NCBI GenBank assembly: GCA_009377865.1
Contig: WHTH01000010.1
Coordinates: 27,387-91,386 of the forward strand
Direction: 5' to 3'
Length of the DNA: 64,000 nucleotides
Source of the DNA: Pseudonocardiaceae bacterium
Lineage (GTDB): Bacteria; Actinomycetota; Actinomycetes; Mycobacteriales; Pseudonocardiaceae
In this document: positions 8,237-17,296 of the stretch, piece by piece
Layout: each line of letters begins with the position of its first letter
Position numbering within the stretch: position 1 is the stretch's first letter
The notes under the pieces: generated by a model
Told to the model about the DNA's origin: nothing
The model's database searches: none
The model's input: the letters and a program-made list of their open reading frames with translations, nothing else
Translations under genes and position numbers: made by a program

Positions 8237-9527
8237 GGCATCGTTCTACAACCACTACACGTCAACAGATGATCCAGCCCGCACCGTGTTGTTCAACAAG
8301 TTCTGGGGCAGCGTCGCGCTCGTGGATCACGAGGTCGCTTGGCACATCGCCGAGAATGACATGGCGGCGCTGGACGCGGAGATGGTAGCGGAGCTGGAAG
8401 GTAGCGGCTTCCTGGTGCCTACCGACCTGGACGAGACGGCGGCCGCCGAGCAGCGGTACCTAGAGCGCAAGGCCGCCAATTCGCTGCTGGCGATCACCGT
8501 TGAGCTGACCCAGGAATGCAACTTGGCCTGCCCTTTCTGCTACCAGAATTCGTACCGGGGTACGGGTGCGATCACCGAGCAGGCCATCGACCGCATCCAA
8601 CACTACGTGGAGACGGTTATTACCGAGGGACGGCGGCCGATCAGCGAGATCGCGTTGCGGTTCATCGGTGGTGAGCCACTGATGCAGAAGGACAAGATCC
8701 TCACCGCGATCTCCGGTATGCGCGACCTCGCGGCGCGCCTGGGCGTCGGCCTTAACACTCAGGTGGACACCAACGGACTGCTGCTCGACGAGATGGTCGT
8801 GCGGGAGATGGACGCCACCTCGATCACGATCACCAACAAGGCCGACCACGACAAGGTACGTATCCGCCACAACGGCGCGGGTAGCTACGAGCAGATCCTC
8901 GGCCGCATCAAACGCCACACAGAGCACTACAACACCTATGAGACGGTGCTGGCCGTGCGATACAACGTGAACGCGTTCAACGCCAGGTACGTGCCCGAGG
9001 TGTATCGGATGGTCAAGAGCCTGGGGCTCAAGTACACCCAGTTCGATCTGTTCAACACCGTCAACTACGACTACAACGTGATGATCCCGACGCTGAGCGG
9101 GGAGCAGTTCAAGCGCCTCTACCTTGATTTGATCAAGCTCAAGGTCGAGTATGGCGAGACCGTCACAGACTTTCCCAGACCCACGTTCTCGCCGTGCAGC
9201 GCCTACACACCCTACAACCTCAAGGTCACCGCCGACGGCCGGTTGGCGTTGTGCGACGCCATGACGAACCCGAGGGCATCCACCGATGACCTGCTCGGCG
9301 ACGTCGGTCGCCTACGGGAGATCTTCTCCGACATCGACGGCCACAACCCGTTCCAGGACCACCAGTGCGGTAACTGCTCCAACGTCGGTATCTGCGGCGG
9401 CAAGCTCTACTGCAAGGAAGACCCGTGCGACTTCCTGCCGTTCGATATGGACGAGTACCTGCGCTTCTTCGCCGAGACATACCCCGCGGTGCCGCAGCGG
9501 TTCGACCTGGGATCGTCGGTCGGCTGA
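8226..9527 (+). CDS. Radical SAM/SPASM peptide maturase
   Basis: About 433 residues from the ATG at 8226; in-frame starts at 8211 (ATG) and 8196 (GTG) are also possible, and all overlap the peptide gene. An N-terminal region of about 95 residues (SFYNHYTSTDD to GFLVPTDLDE) resembles the recognition arm of peptide-modifying enzymes. The radical SAM motif CNLACPFC has Cys 98, 102 and 105, followed by GGEP at 148-151. The C-terminus carries a full SPASM set (Cys 324, 343, 381, 384, 390, 396, 401), enough for auxiliary iron-sulfur clusters. Such enzymes make thioether, C-C or related crosslinks in peptides. Its wobble GC is visibly lower than in the backbone genes, suggesting acquisition. Confidence 0.9.
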   Translation: MSLKASFYNHYTSTDDPARTVLFNKFWGSVALVDHEVAWHIAENDMAALDAEMVAELEGSGFLVPTDLDETAAAEQRYLERKAANSLLAITVELTQECNLACPFCYQNSYRGTGAITEQAIDRIQHYVETVITEGRRPISEIALRFIGGEPLMQKDKILTAISGMRDLAARLGVGLNTQVDTNGLLLDEMVVREMDATSITITNKADHDKVRIRHNGAGSYEQILGRIKRHTEHYNTYETVLAVRYNVNAFNARYVPEVYRMVKSLGLKYTQFDLFNTVNYDYNVMIPTLSGEQFKRLYLDLIKLKVEYGETVTDFPRPTFSPCSAYTPYNLKVTADGRLALCDAMTNPRASTDDLLGDVGRLREIFSDIDGHNPFQDHQCGNCSNVGICGGKLYCKEDPCDFLPFDMDEYLRFFAETYPAVPQRFDLGSSVG

Positions 9528-9531
9528 CTCG

Positions 9532-10338
9532 CTACCAGCCGTTCTTGTGGGCGCGCGCCTCATACAGCAGGACCGAGGCCGAGACCGACACGTTGAGACT
9601 GTCGGCGTATCCCAGCATCGGCATTCCGGCGCGGGTGAAGCCGTGTTGATACCAGGGTTTGGTGATGCCGTAGCGCTCGCTTCCCACGACCAGCGCGGTG
9701 CGACCGGTGTAGTCAAGGGTGCGGTAGTTCACGCTGTCGTCGGTGTCGGCGAGGTACACGGTGACGCGCCGGTGCTGCAGCCAGTCTATCGCCTCATCGG
9801 CGGCTTCGAACTCGATGTGCGGTACGCGCACCGACATGCCTTGGCTGCCGCGAAGGACCTTCGGATGCGACATGCGGGTGCGCCGGTTGGTCATGATCAG
9901 CAGATCGGCGTTGCAGGCGTCCAGCGTCCGGATCAGCGTTCCGAGGTTTCCGGGAATCTCGATTCCATCAGTGACGAGCACTAGCGCCGTCGCTGGCAAC
10001 TCGATCTCGTCGGGCTGCCAGGTCGGCATCTCGACCGTCGCCACGATTCCGTCGGGGTTACCACGCTCGGCCATCCGCACCATGGTCTTCTCCGAGACCT
10101 GAAATGAACGTCGCGTGCGCTCGGCCAACTCGTGGCCGCGCTTCGTGGCCTCGTCGGAGTACACCAACTCCGGACACCAGTAGAACGTGTCGATCCGCAG
10201 GTTGGTGTCCAGCGCCACCCTAGCCGCCCAGAGCCCTTCGGCGACAAACAGCCCGAAGCGGTTCGGCGCCGTGTTGTTCTGGATGTTCAGAACGTCCTTC
10301 ACCGCAGGATGGCTGACGCCGATCTGCTGAAACTCCAT
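9532..10338 (-). CDS. SpoU/TrmH-family RNA 2'-O-methyltransferase
   Basis: A 268-residue SPOUT methyltransferase. An N-terminal substrate-binding part (NRFGLFVAEGLWAARVAL) precedes the knotted domain with its three motifs: IPGNLGTLIRTLDACNADLL, LVVGSERYGI and ADSLNVSVSASVLLYEA. It most likely methylates a ribose in rRNA or tRNA. It converges on the radical SAM gene with a gap of only four bases, so the two are not one operon. It shares the island's relaxed base composition. Whether it belongs to the peptide system, protects a target, or is cargo is not clear. Confidence 0.85.
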   Translation of the reverse strand: MEFQQIGVSHPAVKDVLNIQNNTAPNRFGLFVAEGLWAARVALDTNLRIDTFYWCPELVYSDEATKRGHELAERTRRSFQVSEKTMVRMAERGNPDGIVATVEMPTWQPDEIELPATALVLVTDGIEIPGNLGTLIRTLDACNADLLIMTNRRTRMSHPKVLRGSQGMSVRVPHIEFEAADEAIDWLQHRRVTVYLADTDDSVNYRTLDYTGRTALVVGSERYGITKPWYQHGFTRAGMPMLGYADSLNVSVSASVLLYEARAHKNGW

Positions 10339-10428
10339 GGCTACGGGGCTCCGACTGCGGCGCGACGCTGTGCCCGGGCGGCACTCGCCGGTGACGCTGG
10401 CCGATGGACTCGTAACATCAGACTGGGC

Positions 10429-10653
10429 TCAGGTGAGGTCGTCGAACTCGCCTGCCTTGACGCCCTTGATGTAGGCGTCCATCTCGGCGCGGGTGAAGTA
10501 GACGGTGCCGGCGTCGGGGTGGTTGCTGTTGCGGACGGCGATCTGGCCGTCGGGCAGCAGGGCGGCTTCGACGCACTGACCCCCGTTGCCGCCGCTGAAG
10601 CTGGACTTGCGCCAGGCCAGCCCGGCTGCGCCAGGCTGGTACTGCTGGGTCAT
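10429..10653 (-). CDS. DUF397 small protein
   Basis: A 74-residue protein with the DUF397 signature: LAWRKSSFSGGNGGQCVEAA, then VAVR-like IAVRNS and a C-terminal FTRAEMDAYIKGVKAGEFD. The ATG overlaps the stop of the upstream XRE-DUF5753 gene by four bases. This pairing is the standard actinomycete module related to the whiJ locus, in which the small protein is thought to work with the regulator. Its exact role is unknown. A start further upstream would add residues not seen in the family. Confidence 0.9.
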   Translation of the reverse strand: MTQQYQPGAAGLAWRKSSFSGGNGGQCVEAALLPDGQIAVRNSNHPDAGTVYFTRAEMDAYIKGVKAGEFDDLT

Positions 10654-11507
10654 GGGTATTCCTTCTTCGCGATCGTCGTGATCAGGTCTACCGAGGCGGC
10701 CGGGCTGCGCGCCAGACCGACCAGGTGCTGCCATGCTATCCGGTAGTCCTTGAGTTCGAAGGGCTGCTCCAGGTACAGCGCGCCGGTGCGGTTCTCCAGG
10801 TAGACGACGCCTGGGTCGCCATCAGTCGGAAACCCGAGGATGCTGAAGCCGCCGATCATCCCCGGATGTGCGCCCACGTCCTGTCGCAGTACCTGGATGG
10901 TGACCTTCGGCCGCTTGGCCGTCTTCGCCAAGTGGTCGAGTTGCGCGCGCATCACGTCCGTACCGCCGACGTTGGTGTGCAGCACGGCCTCGTTGAGCAC
11001 CATCCACAACCGGGGCGGATCGTCGCCGCCCAGGATGCGTTGGCGCTCCAGTCGGATCTGCAACTGCCGTTCCGAGTCCTGCTCGCTGCGCTCGACGGTG
11101 TCACCCCGCAGCACCGCCGACGCGTAGCCGGGAGTCTGCAACAGGCCGTTGACCAGCAACGGCTCCCAGCAGAACAGCTCCGAGGCGCCCTGCTCCAGGC
11201 CGACGTAGAGCGAGAACCAGCCGGGCAGCGCGTCCGCGTGGCTCTCCCACCAGCCCTTCTGCCGCGCATCGCGGGCTGCCTGCACGTAGTAGGGCCAGCG
11301 CTCCTGCGGCACGTGGTACATCGGCAGCAGGACCTCTTCGAGGTCCCTGATCTTCGGTGGCACCACCGCGGTCTCCAGGTGACCGATCTTCTGGCTCGTG
11401 CAGCGGATCACCTTGGCCACGTCGGCCCGTTCCAGACCGGCCGCCTTACGCAGCCGCAGCAGCTCGTGCGCCAGCCAGCGCCGCCACACCGTCGGGCTCG
11501 ATGCCAT
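10650..11507 (-). CDS. XRE-family regulator with DUF5753 domain
   Basis: A 285-residue regulator. The N-terminal helix-turn-helix covers about residues 12-65 (LRLRKAAGLERADVAKVIRC, then SQKIGHLE) and the DUF5753 sensor-like domain fills the rest (WFSLYVGLEQGASELFCWEP, VGAHPGMIGGFSILGFP, DPGVVYLENRTGALYLE). It is translationally coupled to the DUF397 gene. Upstream, between it and the divergent gene at 11633, is an AT-rich stretch with inverted repeats that may be its operator. A decayed relative lies at 7680-7920 on the same strand. Confidence 0.9.
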   Translation of the reverse strand: MASSPTVWRRWLAHELLRLRKAAGLERADVAKVIRCTSQKIGHLETAVVPPKIRDLEEVLLPMYHVPQERWPYYVQAARDARQKGWWESHADALPGWFSLYVGLEQGASELFCWEPLLVNGLLQTPGYASAVLRGDTVERSEQDSERQLQIRLERQRILGGDDPPRLWMVLNEAVLHTNVGGTDVMRAQLDHLAKTAKRPKVTIQVLRQDVGAHPGMIGGFSILGFPTDGDPGVVYLENRTGALYLEQPFELKDYRIAWQHLVGLARSPAASVDLITTIAKKEYP

Positions 11508-11554
11508 CTGCCGCCTCCGAGGTTCACCCGAGTGGGGTGTGGTCTGATCTAGAA

Positions 11555-11585
11555 GCTAAGTTTAGCATATAAATGAGCTTAGCTC
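11555..11585. promoter_or_regulatory. Divergent promoter region with two inverted repeats
   Basis: The 125-bp gap between the XRE regulator (minus) and the gene at 11633 (plus) contains an AT-rich block. GCTAA-GT-TTAGC (11555-11566) and GAGCT-T-AGCTC (11575-11585) are perfect short inverted repeats, and AGCTAAG / CTTAGCT also pair across the block. This is a plausible operator for the adjacent regulator controlling both directions. Confidence 0.5.
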
Positions 11586-11632
11586 CTAACTTGAGCAACA
11601 CAACATACACCCACAACGCCCAGGGGCTCGTC

Positions 11633-11989
11633 ATGGACACGACCGAAACACGCCGGAACCCGCTGGATGCCCTCGTGCCGGATCCGACCGGGATACCGCC
11701 GCTGTGCAGCGAGAGCGACTTCGATGAGCTGCTGCAGCAACTGGTTGCGGACAGCGCACCGCGGACGTTCGCCGTGGTGCAGGAGTACGGCGAACGGGTG
11801 GACGGTCGGATCGCGGCATGGGGGCTTGCATTCGACGACCACGTGAACGTCGTCAGCGCTGACGACGGCATCAGGATGACCCTGGGAAGTGCGGACCGTG
11901 TACGGCACGCTTTCACCTGGGGTCGTCACATCACGGCGCGGCTGGTGTGGGTCGACCGTGGCGAAGGAGCACAGCGACCTCTCGAGTAA
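11633..11989 (+). CDS. Hypothetical protein, 118 aa
   Basis: I do not recognise a named family. The product from the ATG at 11633 is soluble and mildly acidic (SESDFDELLQQLVADSAPR, EYGERVDGRIAAWGLAFDDH, GRHITARLVWVD). The frame can be extended to 11573, but that adds residues encoded by the AT-rich operator block. It is divergent from the XRE-DUF5753 gene and is followed after 35 bp by the remnant of an ATP-grasp RiPP precursor with a strong ribosome site. It may be part of that decayed locus or a target of the regulator. Confidence 0.6.
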   Translation: MDTTETRRNPLDALVPDPTGIPPLCSESDFDELLQQLVADSAPRTFAVVQEYGERVDGRIAAWGLAFDDHVNVVSADDGIRMTLGSADRVRHAFTWGRHITARLVWVDRGEGAQRPLE

Positions 11990-12024
11990 GCGGTTCGGAG
12001 GGCATCACGACAGGAGGAAACGGA

Positions 12025-12156
12025 ATGACCCCAGACACGTACCCGACGCCCGCCGTGGGCGTGTTCCCGGTTTCGGATCACTTCCCGTTGGGACGACCCT
12101 TCGGTGCCGTGGAAGCCAGCCTCGAGCCGCCTTCGCCGGTCCGGCCGTTCGGCCGC
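12025..12156 (+). pseudogene. N-terminal remnant of an ATP-grasp-type RiPP precursor
   Basis: An ATG with an excellent ribosome site (AGGAGGAAACGG) opens a frame reading MTPDTYPTPAVGVFPVSDHF, then PLGRPFG and, after a linker, VRPFGR. Repeated FPLGRPFG / RPFG phrases are what I recall from GRASP_targ precursors (TIGR04186) of ATP-grasp peptide systems. At about 12150-12156 it runs, out of frame, into the middle of a methyltransferase. The rest of the precursor and the expected ATP-grasp ligase gene are absent, as if deleted in one event. Family assignment is from memory of the motif and needs a profile search. Confidence 0.55.
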
Positions 12157-13142
12157 TGCTCACCCAACTCGACGGCACCGACGATGTGGCAGACGCACTC
12201 CGGCGCGGAGAGGCGGTGGACGGCTGGTCCACGTCGTCGAGCAGCCAGCCAAGCCTGATGGTGCTCATGCTCGAAGCGCTCGGGGTCAACGAGGGGCATC
12301 GGGTGTTGGAGATCGGTGCAGGCAGCGGGTATAACGCCGCATTGCTGTGCCATCGGCTCGACCCCGGCAACGTCACGACGATCGACGTTGATCCGGCGAT
12401 CACCGACCGCGCCCGAACCCGGCTCGCCCAGCTCGGCTACCACCCGCACGTCGTCACCGCCGATGGGTTGAACGGATGCCCCGACCACGCCCCGTTCGAT
12501 CGGATCATGGCTACCGTCGCGATTCAGCGGCTCCCACAAGCCTGGATCGAGCAGACCCACGACGGGGGCAAGATCCTTTTCCCGCTGGACACGCGTAACG
12601 GTGGCGGCATCATGCCGTTGCTGACGGTGGGTGGTGATACTGCCGAAGGGCACTTCCTTCGGGACTTCGGTGCCTTCATGCCTGTCCGTCAGCAGACCCG
12701 GCAGGACGCGGCGCTGGCAGCTTTCCGTGACGTCGCCGACCACCAGGGAGCCGAGCGGACGAGCACGCTGGGCCACGAGGTTGGCACCGACGACGGCAGC
12801 CCGTTCGAGTTCTTCGCCGCGCTGCTGATCGGCGGCTACGACCACATGAGCTTCACCCCCAGCGATGGAAGCACGGTCGAGACCTGGATCGCACTCACCG
12901 ACGGGTCATGGGTCTGTCACACCACCGACGCCGACGGCACGCACCGAGTCCGGCAGGGCGGCCCCCAGCGACTGTGTGATCTCATCGAAGACCTCCACCA
13001 GCAGTGGACCGCCCTCGGGCGACCGGAACGCCAGCGGTTCGGCCTCACCGTGACCTCGGGAGTACACCGGGTGTGGCTGGATCATCCCGACAGTCCCCAC
13101 CACTGGAGTCTTCCGTCGGCTGCGGGCGCTTGCCGTAGCTGA
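12157..13142 (+). pseudogene. N-terminally truncated PCMT-like methyltransferase of an ATP-grasp RiPP system
   Basis: The frame contains the back half of the N-terminal domain and all of the SAM-binding domain of a PCMT-like methyltransferase: PLLTQLDGTDDVADAL, SSSSQPSLMVLMLEALGV, the SAM motif HRVLEIGAGSGYNAALL, then VTTIDVDP and YDRI-like FDRIMATVAIQRLPQAWIEQ. About 60-70 residues normally found before this are missing, and the joining sequence is in a different frame from the precursor start. This matches the methyltransferase of ATP-grasp peptide systems (TIGR04188-like). It may have been left unread after the deletion. Translation from an internal start cannot be excluded. Confidence 0.65.
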
Positions 13143-13162
13143 GCAGGGGTTACCGTGTCAGG

Positions 13163-14647
13163 GTGAGCATGGGCAATGGCGAGAAAACCTACCGGGTGCG
13201 CACGTACGGCTGCCAGATGAACGTGCACGACTCGGAGCGGCTTACCGGGATGCTCGAGGCCGCCGGCTACGTGCCGGCCGCCGAGCAGCACACGCCGGAC
13301 GTGGTCGTGTTCAACACCTGCGCGGTGCGCGAGAACGCCGACAACCGGCTCTACGGCAACCTCGGGCAGCTGCGGCCGGTGAAGCGCCAACACCCGGGGA
13401 TGCAGATCGCGGTGGGCGGCTGCCTGGCGCAGAAGGACCGCAGCGAGATCACCCGCCGCGCGCCGTGGGTCGACGTGGTGTTCGGCACGCACAACCTCGG
13501 CTCGCTGCCGACCCTGCTGGAGCGGGCGCGCCACAACGACGAGGCCCAGGTCGAGATCGCCGAGTCGCTCGAGGTGTTCCCGTCGACGTTGCCCGCGCGG
13601 CGCGACTCCGCGTACTCCGGCTGGGTGTCGATCTCGGTGGGGTGCAACAACACCTGCACCTTCTGCATCGTGCCCTCGCTGCGCGGCAAGGAGGTCGACC
13701 GCCGGCCGGGAGAGGTCCTGTCCGAGGTGGCGGCGCTAGTCGACGAGGGCGTGCTCGAGGTGACCCTGCTCGGCCAGAACGTCAACGCCTACGGAGTGGA
13801 CTTCGGCGATCGAGGGGCGTTCGCGGATCTGCTGCGGGCCTGCGGCGGCATCGAGGGCCTGGAGCGGGTGCGCTTCACGTCGCCGCACCCGCGCGACTTC
13901 ACCACCGACGTGATCGAGGCGATGGCGGCGACGCCGAACGTGTGCCACCAGTTGCACATGCCGCTGCAGTCCGGGTCGGACCGGGTGCTGCGGGCGATGC
14001 GCCGCTCCTACCGCTGCGCGAGGTATCTGCGGATCCTCGACGATGTGCGCGCCGTGATGCCCGACGCCGCGATCAGCACCGACATCATCGTCGGCTTTCC
14101 GGGCGAGACCGAGGAGGACTTCGAGGCGACGCTGCACGTGGTGCGGGCGGCGAGGTTCGCGCAGTCGTTCACCTTCCAGTACTCGCCCCGCCCCGGCACA
14201 CCCGCGGCCGACCTGCCCGACCAGGTCCCCAAGGACGTCGTGCAGCAGCGCTATGAGCGGCTGATCGCCGTGCAGGAGCAGATCTCCTGGGAGTGCAACC
14301 GTGCGCTCGAGCAGACCACGGTCGAGGTGCTGGTCTCGGAGGGCGAGGGGCGTAAGGACGCCGCGACCCGGCGGATGAGTGGCCGGGCCCGTGACGGCCG
14401 GTTGGTGCACTTCGACCCCGGCACGGCCGCGGTGCGCCCCGGCGACGTCATCCACACCGAGATCACCTACGGTGCGCCGCACCACCTGGTGGCCGACATG
14501 GCGCCGAGCGCGCACCGGCGCACCGCGGCAGGTGACCGCTGGGAGGCCGGGCGGCGCCCGACGACGCCCGGCGTGGCGCTCGGGCTGCCCGCGTTCGGCC
14601 AGCCGGCCGAGCCTGCCGTCGAGCAGGCAGGGTGCGGGTCGGGATGA
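13163..14647 (+). CDS. miaB: tRNA 2-methylthio-N6-isopentenyladenosine(37) synthase
   Basis: A 494-residue methylthiotransferase. The N-terminal domain has Cys 17, 53 and 87 ([23 protein letters not shown]) for the sulfur-supplying cluster. The radical SAM motif CNNTCTFC has Cys 161, 165 and 168, and a TRAM domain is at the C-terminus. It adds a methylthio group to the isopentenyl-A37 made by MiaA, encoded downstream. A GTG at 13163 or ATG at 13169 starts it. It marks the return to conserved backbone after the island and overlaps the next gene by four bases. Confidence 0.96.
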   Translation: MSMGNGEKTYRVRTYGCQMNVHDSERLTGMLEAAGYVPAAEQHTPDVVVFNTCAVRENADNRLYGNLGQLRPVKRQHPGMQIAVGGCLAQKDRSEITRRAPWVDVVFGTHNLGSLPTLLERARHNDEAQVEIAESLEVFPSTLPARRDSAYSGWVSISVGCNNTCTFCIVPSLRGKEVDRRPGEVLSEVAALVDEGVLEVTLLGQNVNAYGVDFGDRGAFADLLRACGGIEGLERVRFTSPHPRDFTTDVIEAMAATPNVCHQLHMPLQSGSDRVLRAMRRSYRCARYLRILDDVRAVMPDAAISTDIIVGFPGETEEDFEATLHVVRAARFAQSFTFQYSPRPGTPAADLPDQVPKDVVQQRYERLIAVQEQISWECNRALEQTTVEVLVSEGEGRKDAATRRMSGRARDGRLVHFDPGTAAVRPGDVIHTEITYGAPHHLVADMAPSAHRRTAAGDRWEAGRRPTTPGVALGLPAFGQPAEPAVEQAGCGSG

Positions 14648-15153
14648 GGGACGACCGCGACGATGAGGAGCGGCGCGCCGAGGGCCACGGTGAAGCCGGG
14701 GAGGTGGCGGCGTTGCGCGACGAGATCGACTCCGTCGAGCAGGCGGCGCTGCGCACCGTTGATCCCGGGGCTCGTGCGGTCGTGATCGCCGTCGCGGTCA
14801 TGGTGCTGCTGGTGTCGGCGCTGCTGCCCTGGATCGGTGGCTCCAGCGGCTGGGACGTGCTGCGGGGGACGACCCAGCCGGCGCTCGACGTCGGCCTGCT
14901 GCCGCGGATGTTCGCCGTGGTGGCACTCGGCTTCGGTGTGGTGCTGTCCGTGCTGACGTTGCTCACCCGCCGTTGGGGCCTGGTGTGGGCGAGCGCGCTG
15001 GGTTGTGCCTACTGCGTCGTCGACGGGGTCTGGGCGATCTGGTCACGACAGACGACCGACGGGCCTGGGCCCGGCATCGGGATGGTGCTGGCCGTGCTGG
15101 CCGTGCTGGTGCTCGCCTCGCAATGGTTGCGGCTGGCCTGGTCGCGTAACTGA
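14644..15153 (+). CDS. Membrane protein of the Rv2732c type
   Basis: A 169-residue protein with a charged N-terminus ([14 protein letters not shown]) and four likely membrane helices ([75 protein letters not shown]). The ATG overlaps the miaB stop by four bases. A membrane protein sits in this place after miaB across actinomycetes, including M. tuberculosis. Function is unknown. Confidence 0.85.
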   Translation: MRDDRDDEERRAEGHGEAGEVAALRDEIDSVEQAALRTVDPGARAVVIAVAVMVLLVSALLPWIGGSSGWDVLRGTTQPALDVGLLPRMFAVVALGFGVVLSVLTLLTRRWGLVWASALGCAYCVVDGVWAIWSRQTTDGPGPGIGMVLAVLAVLVLASQWLRLAWSRN

Positions 15154-15179
15154 GCGCGAGCGTCCTCGAACAACCGGCG

Positions 15180-16457
15180 TCACCTGGTGGCCAGCGCCTG
15201 TTCCGCAGCGGCCAGCCATTCCCGCCATTGGGCGGCCTGCTCCTGCGCACGGCGCTCCCGCCGGGCGTCTCCGGCGCAGCGGGCCTTCTCGACCTGCTCC
15301 TCGAGCTGCTCGACCCGATCCCGGAACTGTTCCACCCGCGCCTGCGCCTCGGGGTCGGTGCGTCGCCACTGGCTGTCGGCCGCCGAGCGGATCCGCTCCT
15401 CGGCCGCGCGCAGCCGCCCCTCCAGCTCCTTGATCCGCTCCCGGGGGACCTTGCCGGCCGCCTCCCAGCGTTGCTGGATGCCGCGCAGCTGCGCACGGGC
15501 CGCCTCGAGGTCGGAGGACGGGTCGATCCGGTCCGCCTCGGCCAGCAGGGCCTCCTTGGCCCTCGCGTTGTCGGCGAGCTCGGCGTCGCGCTCGGAGAAC
15601 GTCTCGGAGCGGCGGCGGAAGAAGCGGTCCTGAGCTGCGCGGAAGCGCTGCCAGAGAACCTCGTCGGCATCCTTGGGGGCGCGCCCGACCGCCTTCCATT
15701 CCGCCATCAGCTCCCGGTAGCGGGCCGCGGTCGGTCCCCAGTCCGTGGAGTCGGCGAGCTCCTCGGCCTGCGCGACGAGCTCGTCCTTGCGGTCGCGGGC
15801 GCCGGCGCGCTGCCGGTCGAGCTCGGCGAAATGGGCACCGCGCCGCCGGTTGAACGCGTCCCGCGCCTTGCTGAAGCGCCGCCACAATGCGTCATCGGTC
15901 TTGCGGTCGATGCCCTTGATCGTCTTCCACTCGTCGAGGATGGAGCGAAGCCGGTCGCCACCGGCTTTCCACTGGGTGGACTCCGCGGCGATGTGCTCGG
16001 CTTCTTGCGCCAGTGTCTCCTTGCGGGACACGGCCGCTGCCCGGGCGTGCTCGCGGGCTGCCTTGGTGTCGGCCGCGACCTGCTCGGCGCTGTGCTGCAG
16101 GTGGTCGAGCAGCGCCGCGAGACCGACCAGATCGCCGAGCACGGTCGGCTCGACCAGCTCCGCGCGCAACGCCCGCACCCGCTGTAGCGCCTGCTTCGGG
16201 TCACCGGCACCGGAGGCCAACCGCGTCTCGGCCAGCTCGGCCTCGGTGACCAGGTCGTCGAAGCGCAGGGCGTAATGGGCAAGGCCTTCGTCGGCCGTGC
16301 CCGCCTGCCACGAGCCGACAGCGCGCTCACCGTCCTCGGTGCGAACGTAAACAGTGCCCTCGGCGTCCACCCGGCCCCAACGCTGCGGGTTCCTGGACGC
16401 GGCCTCGACCGACGGTCGGACCCCGTTGCGCTGCTCGGTGTTGGCGTGCTCGGTCAT
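15180..16457 (-). CDS. DUF349-domain coiled-coil protein
   Basis: A 425-residue, highly charged, mostly helical protein. DUF349 repeats are visible by their recurring W and R/K patterns (LDEWKTIKGIDRKTDDALWR, AEWKAVGRAPKDADEVLWQR, IQQRWEAAGKVPRERI). An N-terminal globular part carries NPQRWGRVDAEGTVYVRT. I chose the ATG at 16457, since residues before it are not family-like. It corresponds to Rv2731, also in this place next to miaB and miaA but on the opposite strand. DUF349 proteins of this type are poorly characterised. Confidence 0.88.
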   Translation of the reverse strand: MTEHANTEQRNGVRPSVEAASRNPQRWGRVDAEGTVYVRTEDGERAVGSWQAGTADEGLAHYALRFDDLVTEAELAETRLASGAGDPKQALQRVRALRAELVEPTVLGDLVGLAALLDHLQHSAEQVAADTKAAREHARAAAVSRKETLAQEAEHIAAESTQWKAGGDRLRSILDEWKTIKGIDRKTDDALWRRFSKARDAFNRRRGAHFAELDRQRAGARDRKDELVAQAEELADSTDWGPTAARYRELMAEWKAVGRAPKDADEVLWQRFRAAQDRFFRRRSETFSERDAELADNARAKEALLAEADRIDPSSDLEAARAQLRGIQQRWEAAGKVPRERIKELEGRLRAAEERIRSAADSQWRRTDPEAQARVEQFRDRVEQLEEQVEKARCAGDARRERRAQEQAAQWREWLAAAEQALATR

Positions 16458-16555
16458 GCCGGCCTTCCTCATGTCGTGCCCGCTACGGTCCACCGCCGCA
16501 TTCAAGCAGGTCAGCCCTGAGCCCGGAACCGCCTACGGCCGGTGCACACTAATCT

Positions 16556-17296
16556 GTGGTCGTGATCGTGCGTGTGGCCGTCGTCCCGCACCCTCCGATC
16601 CTGGTTCCGGAGGTGGCGGCAGGGGCCGCCGGCGAGATCGCCGTGTTGCGCGAGGCGTGTCTGGTCGCGGCCCGCGCACTGGCGTCGGATTGCCGGCACT
16701 GGGTCGCCGTCGGTGCCGGCGACCCGGCAGCGACGGGAACGGCAGGCACGATGCGGGGCTACGGCGCCGACGTGGTGGTGGCGCTGACACCGGATTCCGC
16801 ACCGCCGCGCGATGACCTGCCGCTGTCGATGCTGGTCGCAAGCTGGTTGCGGGCGCAGGTCGATGATCCCGGCCTGGTGGTGTCGCCCGCGCCGGTGCCG
16901 CCGGGAACGACGCCGGCCGACTGTGCCCGGATCGGCCGGGAGCTGGCCGCGGGGTTGGCGGGGACGGCCGAGCCGGTCGGGCTGCTGGTACTCGGAGACG
17001 GGGCGGCCACCCACACCGTCCGTGCCCCCGGCTACTTCGACCCTCGCGCGGGCGGTTTCGATGCGCGCATCGCGGCGGCGCTGGCCTCGCCCGACCTCGG
17101 CGCGCTGCTCGCTGTCGATGCCGGGCTGTCCGACGAGCTCGGGGTCGCCGGGCGGGAGGCGTGGCAGGTGGGTGCGGCGGTGGCGCAGGCGAGCGCATCG
17201 CGGTGGCGGGGGAAGCTGCTGCACTCCGCGGCTCCTTACGGTGTCGCATACCACGTCGCCCTATGGGAGGCGGCCCTGGGGGAGGCAGCCCGATGA
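16556..17296 (+). CDS. Class III extradiol dioxygenase-like protein (Rv2728c type)
   Basis: A 246-residue alanine-rich protein starting with [16 protein letters not shown], which resembles the metal-binding start of LigB/MEMO-fold proteins. Later phrases include [20 protein letters not shown] and [19 protein letters not shown]. It occupies the position of Rv2728c immediately before miaA, and its stop overlaps the miaA start by four bases. Whether it binds metal or has enzymatic activity is unknown; the second conserved His set of true dioxygenases is not obvious. The GTG at 16556 is one of several close start options. Confidence 0.75.
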   Translation: MVVIVRVAVVPHPPILVPEVAAGAAGEIAVLREACLVAARALASDCRHWVAVGAGDPAATGTAGTMRGYGADVVVALTPDSAPPRDDLPLSMLVASWLRAQVDDPGLVVSPAPVPPGTTPADCARIGRELAAGLAGTAEPVGLLVLGDGAATHTVRAPGYFDPRAGGFDARIAAALASPDLGALLAVDAGLSDELGVAGREAWQVGAAVAQASASRWRGKLLHSAAPYGVAYHVALWEAALGEAAR

